Assembly: GCA_947296835.1 (NCBI GenBank)
Contig: CAMYQS010000088.1
Coordinates: forward strand, 1-6,306
Direction: 5' to 3'
DNA: 6,306 bases
DNA from: an uncultured Atopostipes sp.
GTDB taxonomy: Bacteria > Bacillota > Bacilli > Lactobacillales > Carnobacteriaceae_A
Made by a program: the position numbers and the translations under genes. This document shows, piece by piece, positions 1-6,226 of the stretch. The notes below the pieces were generated by a model. The model searched no databases. It saw nothing but the letters and a program-made list of their open reading frames with translations, and was not told the DNA's origin. The stretch's first letter is position 1. Each line of letters begins with the position of its first letter.

Positions 1-135
1 GGGTAATGTACTCTGAATCAGTTGTTGGTATTTAAAGCCTGGTGTTGAAATATTTTCTGTATTCGAGCTCAAGTTTTTTTGTTTTTCTTGTAACACATTA
101 AAATTTCGTGATGCGATATCAATGCTTCGAATCAT
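1..135 (-). CDS. Flagellar rod/hook family protein (FlgF/FlgG-like), N-terminal fragment cut by window edge
   Basis: Only the first 45 codons lie in the window; the reading frame is open to the edge. The protein begins MIRSIDIASR, and at residues 24-35 carries SNTENISTPGFK. This matches the N-terminal signature of axial rod/hook proteins (consensus NNxANxxTxGFK), and the 35-residue distance from the start to GFK is what FlgF, FlgG, FlhO and FlhP proteins show. The family forms the flagellar rod and is exported by the fT3SS encoded just upstream. The ATG overlaps the fliA stop (ATGA) and has a strong AGGGAGGA site 5 bases upstream, so the start is well supported and translation is probably coupled to fliA. 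The signature is imperfect: Glu replaces the usual Ala of the NNxAN core. Which member it is (FlgF, FlgG or FlhO/FlhP-like) cannot be decided from the N-terminus. Confidence 0.82.
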   Translation of the reverse strand, partial: MIRSIDIASRNFNVLQEKQKNLSSNTENISTPGFKYQQLIQSTLP

Positions 136-854
136 GATTGTCCTCCCTGCATGGCCTTTTGTATGTAGTCTCTTAATTTCATAATAGATTTACTATTAAT
201 CTGGGAAACACGTGGTACAGAAACTTCTAGAATTTCAGCTATTTCTTTCAATTGTAATTCCTCTTTATAATACAATTGTAAAACCAGTTGCTCTCGTTCA
301 GTTAGTTGTTTAATCGCCTCGTGAAGATACATTTCCTCTTCTTCTTGTAACATCATTTCTTCTGAACTAACCCAGTTTTCATCTTCTAACATATCGATTC
401 GCGTTGATCCATCCGAATCTTCATCGAATAATAATTCGTTTAATGAAATATTTGATAGGGCTAAAACTGTCTGGTGAATCCCACTCAATTGTTTCTCAGT
501 AATATCTAGATGTGCACAAATTTCTAGCTCTGTCGGCGTTCGTTGAAGTTCTGCCTCTAACTCCTCTTTCGCTTTGTAGTAAGCATTTAATTTTTGAATT
601 TGTGATCGTGGTACTTTTCCATTTTTACGCAACTCATCGATAATCGAACCTTTAATCCGGATATAAGCATAGTTTTCAAACGGAACTTCTTTCGATTCAT
701 CAAATCTTTCCATCGCATCCATTAAACCAATAAAACCGATATTCACTAAGTCTGCCATTTCATACTCGTGGCTTTTTACTTTAACGTTTCGCGCTGCGCG
801 TTCGACTAACGGCATATACTTTAATAGGTCATCTTCATTCCTCGTATCCAACAT
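132..854 (-). CDS. fliA: RNA polymerase sigma factor for flagellar genes, sigma-28 (FliA/SigD)
   Basis: A complete 240-residue sigma-70 family protein of normal FliA/SigD length (about 240-255). Region 2 spans roughly residues 10-83, with DLVNIGFIGLMDAMERFD at 35-52 (core binding), then FENYAYIRIKGSIIDELRK at 59-77 and VPRS at 81-84, the typical sigma-28 region 2.3-2.4 (-10 recognition). Region 3 covers about 85-140 (TPTELEICAHLDI). Region 4 is at 181-230, with the helix-turn-helix LKEIAEILEVSVPRVSQINS contacting the -35 element. The linker between regions 3 and 4 is strongly acidic (EDENWVSSEEMMLQEEEE, 157-174). The protein directs transcription of late flagellar, motor and chemotaxis genes and is normally held by the anti-sigma factor FlgM, which is not in this window. 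It starts 18 bases after flhA with a modest GAGGA site, and its stop overlaps the next ATG. It directly follows flhA, unlike in Bacillus. In Bacillus nomenclature this is sigD. Confidence 0.96.
   Translation of the reverse strand: MLDTRNEDDLLKYMPLVERAARNVKVKSHEYEMADLVNIGFIGLMDAMERFDESKEVPFENYAYIRIKGSIIDELRKNGKVPRSQIQKLNAYYKAKEELEAELQRTPTELEICAHLDITEKQLSGIHQTVLALSNISLNELLFDEDSDGSTRIDMLEDENWVSSEEMMLQEEEEMYLHEAIKQLTEREQLVLQLYYKEELQLKEIAEILEVSVPRVSQINSKSIMKLRDYIQKAMQGGQS
141..148 (-). promoter_or_regulatory. Ribosome binding site of the rod-family gene, inside the end of fliA
   Basis: AGGGAGGA lies 5 bases before the ATG of the FlgF/FlgG-like gene, within the last codons of fliA (encoding part of MQGGQS). 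Together with the ATGA stop-start overlap this fixes the start and suggests coupled translation. It is stronger than the site before fliA itself. Confidence 0.8.
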
Positions 855-872
855 TTACTCACATCCTCTATT

Positions 873-2954
873 TTAATTTGTAATTTCAATCATGCCACCC
901 GTTTCAATGTCTACATCGTTAGGAATTTCGTTCAGTGATAAGACTGCAATTCCAGGGAAGTTGAATGAAATGAGATTCTTCATCGCTGGTCGTATTTTTG
1001 GTGACGTTAGAATTACGTGTGGTGTTCCGACGGCTACCAATTGATTGTGTTGTGCATTAATACTATTAAATATTTCTGTGATCACTTGTGACTGTAAAAC
1101 GGGAACCGATCCGTTTGATGATTTCTGGATACTTTGTCCAATCATTTCATCTAAGTTCGGACTTACTGTAATCACGGTTAATTTGCCTTCTTCATCTAGG
1201 AACTGTGACACAATTGTTCGGCTCAATGACTGGCGAACATATTCTGTCAGCATTTCAGTATCTTTGGTTAAGTTACCGTAGTCTGCTAACGTTTCTAAAA
1301 TTGTGACTAGATCGTTAATCGGAATCCCCTCTTTTAGAAGGTTCTGGATTACTTTTTGAACTTCTCCTAAGCGTAAAATATCAGGAATCAATTCATCAAT
1401 AACCACGTTGTATTTATCTTTCATGCCTTCAAGTAGTTCTTTCACTTCTTGACGACCTAATAACTCAGATGCGTTTTGGTTAATGACTTCTTTCAAGTGT
1501 GTGATTAAGACTGTTAATGCATCGACAACCGTGTAGTCGTATAGTTCAGCCTTCTCACGATTCGCTTCATCAATCCATAATGCATCCATACCGTAAGCAG
1601 GTTCTGTTGCTGGGATTCCTTCAATTTCAAACATACCGCCGGGTTCAATGACCATGTATTTATCGGCATATAGGATACCTCTTGCGACTTCGTTCCCTTT
1701 AATCTTAATCGAGTAAGTATTCGCATCTAACTGTAAGTTGTCACGAATACGAACCGGTGGTAACACAATCCCTTTTTCATACGATACTTGGTTTCGAATC
1801 GACGTAATCTGATCGGTTAAGTTCGAGTCTTTATTTTCATCCGCTAGTGATATTAACCCATAGCCAATCTCGATGGCAATTTGATCCACTTGGAATGCGA
1901 AGACTGATTCTTCTGGTTCTATTTCTTGAACCGCTGCCTGTTCGGCTTGCATCAAACGTTTACGTGCTTCATCTTTTTCAATTTGTTCCGTGTTTTGTTG
2001 TGCGATATAACCCGCAGTTCCGAATAAAATTCCAATGAGTAAGAATAAAAATGTCGGGAATCCTGGAACTACAGCAAAAAGCCCCATCATAATGGCTACG
2101 ATATACAATACTTGTGGTGTATTGAAAAGTTCACCTGAAACTGTCTCTCCTAATCCTTTTTCTTCAGCTGTACGAGTAACTAAAATACCGGACGCCACTG
2201 AAATCATTAGGGACGGAATCTGGAAAACTAAACCTGATCCAATCGACAAGCGACCAAAGTGTTCAACCGCTTCAATGATGGTGAAATTACCTTGAACAGA
2301 GTGAATAATCATTCCACCTAAAAGGTTAATCAATGTAATAACGATACTGGCAATCGAGTCACCTTTAACGAATTTACTCGCACCATCCATGGCGCCATAG
2401 AAGTTGGATTCGCGTTGTAAATCATTACGTTTCTTCTTCGCTTCTGGTTCGGTAATTAACCCAGCGTTTAAATCCGAGTCAATCGCCATCTGTTTACCTG
2501 GCATCGCGTCTAGTGTGAATCGAGCTGAAACCTCAGCTACTCGACTCGAACCACTCGTTACAACAACCATTTGCACGACTACAATAATAATGAAGATAAT
2601 CGCACCAACAACGTAGTTATTTCCTGTTGCTAGGTTGGCGAATGTTTCAATGACACTTCCAGCTACCCCTTCAGTTAAAATTAACCGTGTGGAGGAAATA
2701 TTTAACGCTAAACGTATAATCGTTGTAATTAATAACATCGTCGGGAAAGAGGTGAACTCTAATACCGAGTGTGTGAAGAATGATAAGACCATAATCAAAA
2801 TCGATAACGCTATGTTGACGATTAAAAAGAAATCCAACAAGGTTGGAGATAATGGAATAATCATCATCGCAACAGTGACTACGACAAAAAACGCCATAAA
2901 GATATTGATATAATTATTTATTTTTTGTCGATTATTGACGAGTACGTTCTGCAT
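873..2954 (-). CDS. flhA: Flagellar export gate protein FlhA (FHIPEP family)
   Basis: A complete 693-residue protein, slightly longer than typical (about 680-700). The N-terminal half (about 1-320) is a multi-pass membrane domain with hydrophobic segments near 17-35, 40-60, 65-80, 110-133, 200-220, 240-260 and 283-318. Conserved family blocks are RLALNISSTRLIL (81-93), RVAEVSARFTLDAMPGKQ (138-155) with AIDSDLNAG (157-165), and GAMDGASKFVKGDSIA (187-202). By alignment from memory, R138, R145, D149 and D199 correspond to functionally important Salmonella R147, R154, D158 and D208, the last implicated in proton-driven export. A charged linker (about 322-350) leads to the cytosolic domain, with AYGMDALWID at 453-462 and LLGRQEVKELL at 498-508. 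That domain forms a nonameric ring docking chaperone-substrate complexes. The start ATG has AAGGAGA 7 bases upstream. The gene follows flhB by 30 bases and precedes fliA by 18. Confidence 0.98.
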   Translation of the reverse strand: MQNVLVNNRQKINNYINIFMAFFVVVTVAMMIIPLSPTLLDFFLIVNIALSILIMVLSFFTHSVLEFTSFPTMLLITTIIRLALNISSTRLILTEGVAGSVIETFANLATGNNYVVGAIIFIIIVVVQMVVVTSGSSRVAEVSARFTLDAMPGKQMAIDSDLNAGLITEPEAKKKRNDLQRESNFYGAMDGASKFVKGDSIASIVITLINLLGGMIIHSVQGNFTIIEAVEHFGRLSIGSGLVFQIPSLMISVASGILVTRTAEEKGLGETVSGELFNTPQVLYIVAIMMGLFAVVPGFPTFLFLLIGILFGTAGYIAQQNTEQIEKDEARKRLMQAEQAAVQEIEPEESVFAFQVDQIAIEIGYGLISLADENKDSNLTDQITSIRNQVSYEKGIVLPPVRIRDNLQLDANTYSIKIKGNEVARGILYADKYMVIEPGGMFEIEGIPATEPAYGMDALWIDEANREKAELYDYTVVDALTVLITHLKEVINQNASELLGRQEVKELLEGMKDKYNVVIDELIPDILRLGEVQKVIQNLLKEGIPINDLVTILETLADYGNLTKDTEMLTEYVRQSLSRTIVSQFLDEEGKLTVITVSPNLDEMIGQSIQKSSNGSVPVLQSQVITEIFNSINAQHNQLVAVGTPHVILTSPKIRPAMKNLISFNFPGIAVLSLNEIPNDVDIETGGMIEITN

Positions 2955-2984
2955 GTTTGTTTCTCCTTAAATAGTGTAAAAATG

Positions 2985-4058
2985 TTATATTTTATGTTTT
3001 TTACTTTCTTCCAATTGGAAAATCAGAGCGAGAATTTCAGCCACTGCTTGGTACATTTCCATTGGAATGGGTTGACCGGCTTCAACGTTTTTGTATAGGT
3101 GACGAGCAACTGGAACGTTCTCGACCATTGGGATATCTGCCTCTTTGGCGAGTTCTTTCATCTTCTCAGCCATGATATCCGCACCTTTTACTAATACGGT
3201 AGGGACTTCATCTTCTTCTCCCCCGCGTGCATAACGAATCGCAATCGCTAAGTGAGTCGGGTTTGTGATGACGACTGTCGCATCTGCTACGTCTCGAATA
3301 TTTCCGTTAATCATGTCATGGTGCATCTGCTTACGCTGTTGTTTAATTTGCGGGTCTCCCTCCATCATTTTGTACTCATCTTTAATTTCTTGTTTGGTCA
3401 TCTTCAGCTGACTTGTATGCTGGTAACGCTGGAATGCGTAATCCGCTATACCAATCACAACTAAAAAGATAGAAATTTTTAACCCGACCGAACGAGCTAA
3501 TTCGATGATAATGTAGAATATCTTCTCCGTTCCTACATTTGACAGATGAAGAATGGGGCCAATTAACGTGTCCGCCGATGAATAAACGATATAAATCACA
3601 ACCGTCATTTTAGCAATGTTTTTCAACAAACCAAACAACGCTTGTTTCCCAAAGATATTCTTTAGATTACTGACAGGGTTTAGCTTATCAAGTGATGGTT
3701 TCAAACTTTCTGAAATGAAAACAAAACCAACTTGCACTAAATTACCAATATAAGCAGAAAAGAAAGCTAAAATTAATGCCGGACCTACTAATAGTAGAAA
3801 GAATAAAACAACATTTATTCCTAGACTACTTATATCATTTTGTATATTCGTTAGATTAAAATCGCTTGAAAAATAATTGCGAAAAAATACATATGAAAAT
3901 TCTAACGTATACGTTAAGATCTGCGTTAATAAAAATGCGAATACTGCAAATGAGATAGCGGATGATAAATCCTGACTTTTTGGAATTTGCCCCTTCTTCT
4001 TCGCATCGCTCAGCTTCTTGGGGGTGGCTTTCTCTGTTTTTCCGTCTTTATCATTCAT
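2985..4058 (-). CDS. flhB: Flagellar export switch protein FlhB (self-cleaving)
   Basis: A complete FlhB of normal size (357 residues from the chosen ATG). The N-terminus carries the family motif KTEKATPKKLSDAKKKGQ (about residues 7-24). Four membrane segments lie near 32-55, 80-107, 145-165 and 183-207, followed by a basic cytoplasmic linker (about 212-250). The autocleavage motif NPTH is intact at residues 266-269 in the context VVITNPTHLAIAIRY. In the family, cleavage between Asn and Pro lets the apparatus switch from rod/hook to filament substrates. The C-terminal fragment has the usual ending IPMEMYQAVAEILALIF. An in-frame GTG lies immediately before the ATG (GTGATG); a start at GTG (position 4061) adds one residue. 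I chose ATG because AAAGGAG sits 9 bases before it and ATG is the stronger start codon, but 6-base spacing makes GTG possible. FlhB is not fused to FliR here, unlike in several clostridia. Confidence 0.97.
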   Translation of the reverse strand: MNDKDGKTEKATPKKLSDAKKKGQIPKSQDLSSAISFAVFAFLLTQILTYTLEFSYVFFRNYFSSDFNLTNIQNDISSLGINVVLFFLLLVGPALILAFFSAYIGNLVQVGFVFISESLKPSLDKLNPVSNLKNIFGKQALFGLLKNIAKMTVVIYIVYSSADTLIGPILHLSNVGTEKIFYIIIELARSVGLKISIFLVVIGIADYAFQRYQHTSQLKMTKQEIKDEYKMMEGDPQIKQQRKQMHHDMINGNIRDVADATVVITNPTHLAIAIRYARGGEEDEVPTVLVKGADIMAEKMKELAKEADIPMVENVPVARHLYKNVEAGQPIPMEMYQAVAEILALIFQLEESKKHKI

Positions 4059-4067
4059 CACTTCTCA

Positions 4068-4074
4068 CTCCTTT
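4068..4074 (-). promoter_or_regulatory. Ribosome binding site of flhB, relevant to GTG versus ATG start
   Basis: AAAGGAG stands 6 bases before GTG and 9 bases before the adjacent in-frame ATG. Both spacings are usable, so the site does not fully decide between them. Codon strength favours ATG. Confidence 0.7.
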
Positions 4075-4088
4075 ATACCCGCGCCTTC

Positions 4089-4847
4089 CTATATGCCGAT
4101 TGATTGAATAAATTCAAGCATAGTCTGTAACATTTCAGGAAAAATATCTGTAATGTTTTCCATTAAAATCGGTAAGAAGATAAACATAAAAATAATACTC
4201 AATAAAATTTTCATCGGCATTCCTAAAATCAGTACGTTAATCTGTGGGACTGTTCGGGATAATAATGCCAATACAATTTCAGATAATAGGGCTACAATAA
4301 CCAGGGGAAATGCTAAGTTAACGGCGACCTCAAACATCTGTACAAAAATCCGTACAACACCTTCCACACCTAGATGAGGAAACTCAACTTGGGTAATCGG
4401 AATGTATTGATAGGATTGGACCAGTGTTCGAATCACATGGTGATGAATGTCTGCTAAAAAGAAAATCATCAATGCGATCCAATAGTATAAACGACCGTAG
4501 TAAGAGGCGTTCACACCCAGTGCTGGATCAAATGCCATCGACATCGAGAATCCCACTTGGAAGTCGACAAAGTTTCCGGCCATTTCAACGGCACTAAAGA
4601 ACAGTAAGGTGATATAACCGATTGCTACACCTAATAAAACTTCCTTTAGAACCAAGACTACGAAAACGCCTAACGTATACGAAACTTCTGGTGCTTCGAT
4701 TAAGCCGTATACAACTAAACTTAAGCCCGTTGATAAGACTAACTTCGGCTGCATCGGTACTTGCTTACTCGAAAATCCTGGAGCAATCCAGATGAAGGAT
4801 GCAATGCGCATTAAGATCAGTAAGAAATGTTGTAATGCTGGTTCCAT
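4089..4847 (-). CDS. fliR: Flagellar export gate protein FliR
   Basis: A complete 252-residue integral membrane protein, close to the usual 250-260. Hydrophobic segments lie near 6-24, 36-50, 58-85, 120-135, 172-200 and 208-230. Family features visible are MRIASFIWIAPGF (13-25), VDFQVGFSMSMAFDP (94-108), the His-rich IHHHVIRTLVQSY (134-146) and the conserved C-terminal block AVNLAFPLVIVALLSEIVLA continuing through RTVPQINVLILGMPMKILL (175-216). One FliR joins five FliP and four FliQ subunits to form the helical export gate core, around which FlhB wraps. The start ATG has GGAGAAGG just upstream and lies 12 bases after fliQ. The stop TAG is 30 bases before the chosen flhB ATG, with no fusion or frameshift between the two. 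Confidence 0.97.
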   Translation of the reverse strand: MEPALQHFLLILMRIASFIWIAPGFSSKQVPMQPKLVLSTGLSLVVYGLIEAPEVSYTLGVFVVLVLKEVLLGVAIGYITLLFFSAVEMAGNFVDFQVGFSMSMAFDPALGVNASYYGRLYYWIALMIFFLADIHHHVIRTLVQSYQYIPITQVEFPHLGVEGVVRIFVQMFEVAVNLAFPLVIVALLSEIVLALLSRTVPQINVLILGMPMKILLSIIFMFIFLPILMENITDIFPEMLQTMLEFIQSIGI

Positions 4848-4859
4848 CTACCTTCTCCT

Positions 4860-5123
4860 CTACAAGCTTCCGATCGTTTGAAAAATTGATTCTGTAAACT
4901 CAATTAATGAATTCATAATAAAATTACCCATAATAACTAATGCAGCAATAATTGCTAGTAACTTCGGAACGAAACTTAATGTTTGTTCCTGGATTTGCGT
5001 AGCTGCTTGGATAATACTAATAACTAATCCAACAACTAATGCAATGAGCAACACAGGTCCTGCGACTTTTAATAGGGTTAAAAACGCTGTTTGTATGATT
5101 GCTAATGCTTCGGACATTTCCAT
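4860..5123 (-). CDS. fliQ: Flagellar export gate protein FliQ
   Basis: A complete 87-residue protein of exactly the usual family size (87-90). It is a helical hairpin with two hydrophobic segments (about 13-38 and 53-76). The connecting loop is the highly conserved QIQEQTLSFVPK (43-54), close to the sequence seen in nearly all FliQ and type III secretion SctS proteins. FliQ packs on the outside of the FliP5-FliR1 assembly in the export gate. The ATG at 5123 has an ideal AGGAGG with 7-base spacing. A second in-frame ATG at codon 3 is too close to that site to be preferred. The fliP stop codon (TAG) is part of this ribosome binding site (TAGGAGG), so termination on fliP delivers ribosomes directly to fliQ. 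Confidence 0.98.
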   Translation of the reverse strand: MEMSEALAIIQTAFLTLLKVAGPVLLIALVVGLVISIIQAATQIQEQTLSFVPKLLAIIAALVIMGNFIMNSLIEFTESIFQTIGSL

Positions 5124-5130
5124 TCGTTTT

Positions 5131-5138
5131 TCCTCCTA
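5131..5138 (-). promoter_or_regulatory. fliQ ribosome binding site overlapping the fliP stop codon
   Basis: TAGGAGGA contains the TAG stop of fliP and the AGGAGG that sets the fliQ start 7 bases further on. A terminating ribosome covers this site, which favours coupled synthesis of FliP and FliQ, partners in the 5:4 gate complex. Confidence 0.75.
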
Positions 5139-5804
5139 CATAAAGCCGGTGACTAGTGACTCAATTACTAAGTACCAACCATCTACTAAAACAAATAATA
5201 ATAATTTAAACGGTAAGGACACCATTACGGGCGATAACATAAACATTCCCATTGACATTAAAATACTGGCCACAACCAAGTCGACAATTAAAAAGGGAAT
5301 GAAAATTAAGAACCCAATCGTGAAAGCTGTTCGTAACTCACTAATCGTAAATGCTGGAATTAATGTGGTTAAAGGTAAATCTTCCGGTGTATCAGGTGGT
5401 GTTTCCCCTGACAAGCTAACAAATAAATCTAAATCCGTTGTGCGTGTATGTTTCAACATAAAGTCTTTTATAGGTACTGCGCCGCGCTCAAAAGCTTCTT
5501 CTCGTGAAATTTCTTCCTCCAAGAATGGTAGCAAAGCTTCTTCTGTCACTTCACTATAAACCGGTCGCATAATAAACAGAGACAAGTACAAAGCCAGGCC
5601 GATTAATACTTGATTCGGTGGTGTTTGTTGTGTTCCCATCGCATTACGCGTGAACGATAGTGAAATCAATACGCGAGTAAAACTCGTTGTTAAAATTAAG
5701 AACGTCGGGACTAATGCAATAAACGTAAACATAAGAAAGAGATTGACCATCTCGGAAAACTCTCCACTATAACTATTAAATGCATCTAATGTTTCATTAA
5801 ACAT
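5136..5804 (-). CDS. fliP: Flagellar export gate protein FliP
   Basis: A complete 222-residue protein, about the size of Bacillus FliP (221) and without the N-terminal signal peptide extension found in enterobacterial FliP (about 245). Hydrophobic segments lie near 19-40, 66-80, 160-190 and 197-218. Conserved blocks are TTSFTRVLISLSFTRNAMGTQ (39-59; two-residue core TR), PPNQVLIGLALYLSLFIM (62-79), PIKDFMLKHTR (111-121), PAFTISELRTAFTIGFLIFI (150-169) and LPFKLLLFVLVDGW (197-210). Five copies build the channel of the export gate. The methionine gasket, usually Met-Met-Met and thought to seal the pore, reads Met-Phe-Met here (187-189). No in-frame alternative start exists between the upstream in-frame stop and this ATG, and no good Shine-Dalgarno sequence precedes it. 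The gene lies 23 bases after fliO. Confidence 0.97.
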   Translation of the reverse strand: MFNETLDAFNSYSGEFSEMVNLFLMFTFIALVPTFLILTTSFTRVLISLSFTRNAMGTQQTPPNQVLIGLALYLSLFIMRPVYSEVTEEALLPFLEEEISREEAFERGAVPIKDFMLKHTRTTDLDLFVSLSGETPPDTPEDLPLTTLIPAFTISELRTAFTIGFLIFIPFLIVDLVVASILMSMGMFMLSPVMVSLPFKLLLFVLVDGWYLVIESLVTGFM

Positions 5805-5827
5805 TTTCGAGAAATCAACTCTACTTT
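5805..5827 (-). promoter_or_regulatory. fliO-fliP junction without a recognisable Shine-Dalgarno sequence
   Basis: The 23 bases between the fliO stop and the fliP ATG read AAAGTAGAGTTGATTTCTCG then AAA. The only purine-rich stretch (GTAGAG) is 14 bases from the ATG, too far for good pairing, and no alternative in-frame start exists. Other complete genes here have GGAG- or GAGGA-type sites, so fliP initiation probably depends on ribosomes arriving from fliO. Confidence 0.55.
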
Positions 5828-6211
5828 CTACTTAAATTCATCTTGTTTTTGTTGCTCAAAATAATGAGAAAACTTTTCTTTAACGCCTGTTAAAGAAATA
5901 TTCTTAAAGGCTTCTGTTGGATCAAGCGCTTCTTTTTGTTCAAGACGTTGCTCAATTTCACGAGCTTCTTCAGTCGTAAACTTCTGTAGCGTCTCTGTCT
6001 TTTGTTCCGAGAAGCTCATTAAGTAATACTCATTCACAATCTTCACAATCGCTAGAGATGAAGACTTGTGTACGGATAGGCGTTCGACTACTTGAATGGT
6101 CTTCATTTCACCATGGTTGAAATGGTTTAAGTACTTTAAAGCAACATTTGCTAACCAAATAACGACAATCAGCCCACCGATACTTCTTAAAATATAAAAA
6201 AAGGTCTCCAT
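5828..6211 (-). CDS. fliO: Flagellar biosynthesis protein FliO (FliZ in Bacillus naming)
   Basis: A complete 127-residue protein with one N-terminal membrane segment (about 5-27), a short linker and a small cytoplasmic domain. The stretch MKTIQVVERLSVHKSSSLAI with following YYLMSFSEQ (36-70) fits the FliO pattern of a short beta-rich domain (ihVlerlplg-k-slaiV-i---yyLlg-te). The charged C-terminal half (about 71-127, many Glu, Lys and Gln) is variable in the family and is predicted here to be helical. FliO is a membrane assembly factor that promotes formation of the FliP ring; it is often poorly conserved and is absent from some flagellated bacteria. The identification rests on both sequence pattern and position directly between fliL and fliP. 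The start has a strong AAGGAGGAG site about 5 to 7 bases upstream. Confidence 0.93.
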   Translation of the reverse strand: METFFYILRSIGGLIVVIWLANVALKYLNHFNHGEMKTIQVVERLSVHKSSSLAIVKIVNEYYLMSFSEQKTETLQKFTTEEAREIEQRLEQKEALDPTEAFKNISLTGVKEKFSHYFEQQKQDEFK

Positions 6212-6226
6212 CTCTTCTCCTCCTTC

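Noticed and set aside
73..90. T-rich run near the left edge, like a terminator tail
   Set aside because: It is the coding sequence for the Lys/Gln-rich part of the rod-family protein, and no GC-rich stem is adjacent.
855..930. Possible internal promoter for the sigma gene at the end of flhA
   Set aside because: TTGAAA-like and TAAAAT-like hexamers occur but never with 16-18 base spacing.
1654..1661. GCCGATAA on the minus strand, resembling a sigma-28 -10 element
   Set aside because: It lies inside flhA (encoding Ala-Asp-Lys), with no TAAA-type -35 element about 15 bases upstream.
2985..3018. Possible weak promoter before flhA (TTGGAA and TATAAC on the minus strand)
   Set aside because: The spacing is 19 bases, both boxes are imperfect and the region is simply AT-rich, so it is not supportable.
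3009..3020. Palindrome TTCCAATTGGAA near the end of flhB
   Set aside because: It encodes FQLE within the conserved FlhB C-terminus, and a 12-base palindrome is expected about once or twice by chance here. No T-run follows to make it a terminator.
3903..3916. A 14-base perfect palindrome TAACGTATACGTTA, with CTAACGTATACG repeated at 4670-4681
   Set aside because: Both copies fall inside coding sequence and encode Tyr-Thr-Leu with the same codons in membrane segments of FlhB and FliR. A palindrome of this length is not unexpected by chance in about 6 kb.
5044..5559. A 171-codon open frame on the plus strand opposite fliP and fliQ
   Set aside because: It lies antisense to two clearly conserved genes, has low-complexity Ser/Lys/Asn composition, and resembles no protein I recognise. 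It is a codon-bias shadow, as are the shorter plus-strand frames elsewhere.
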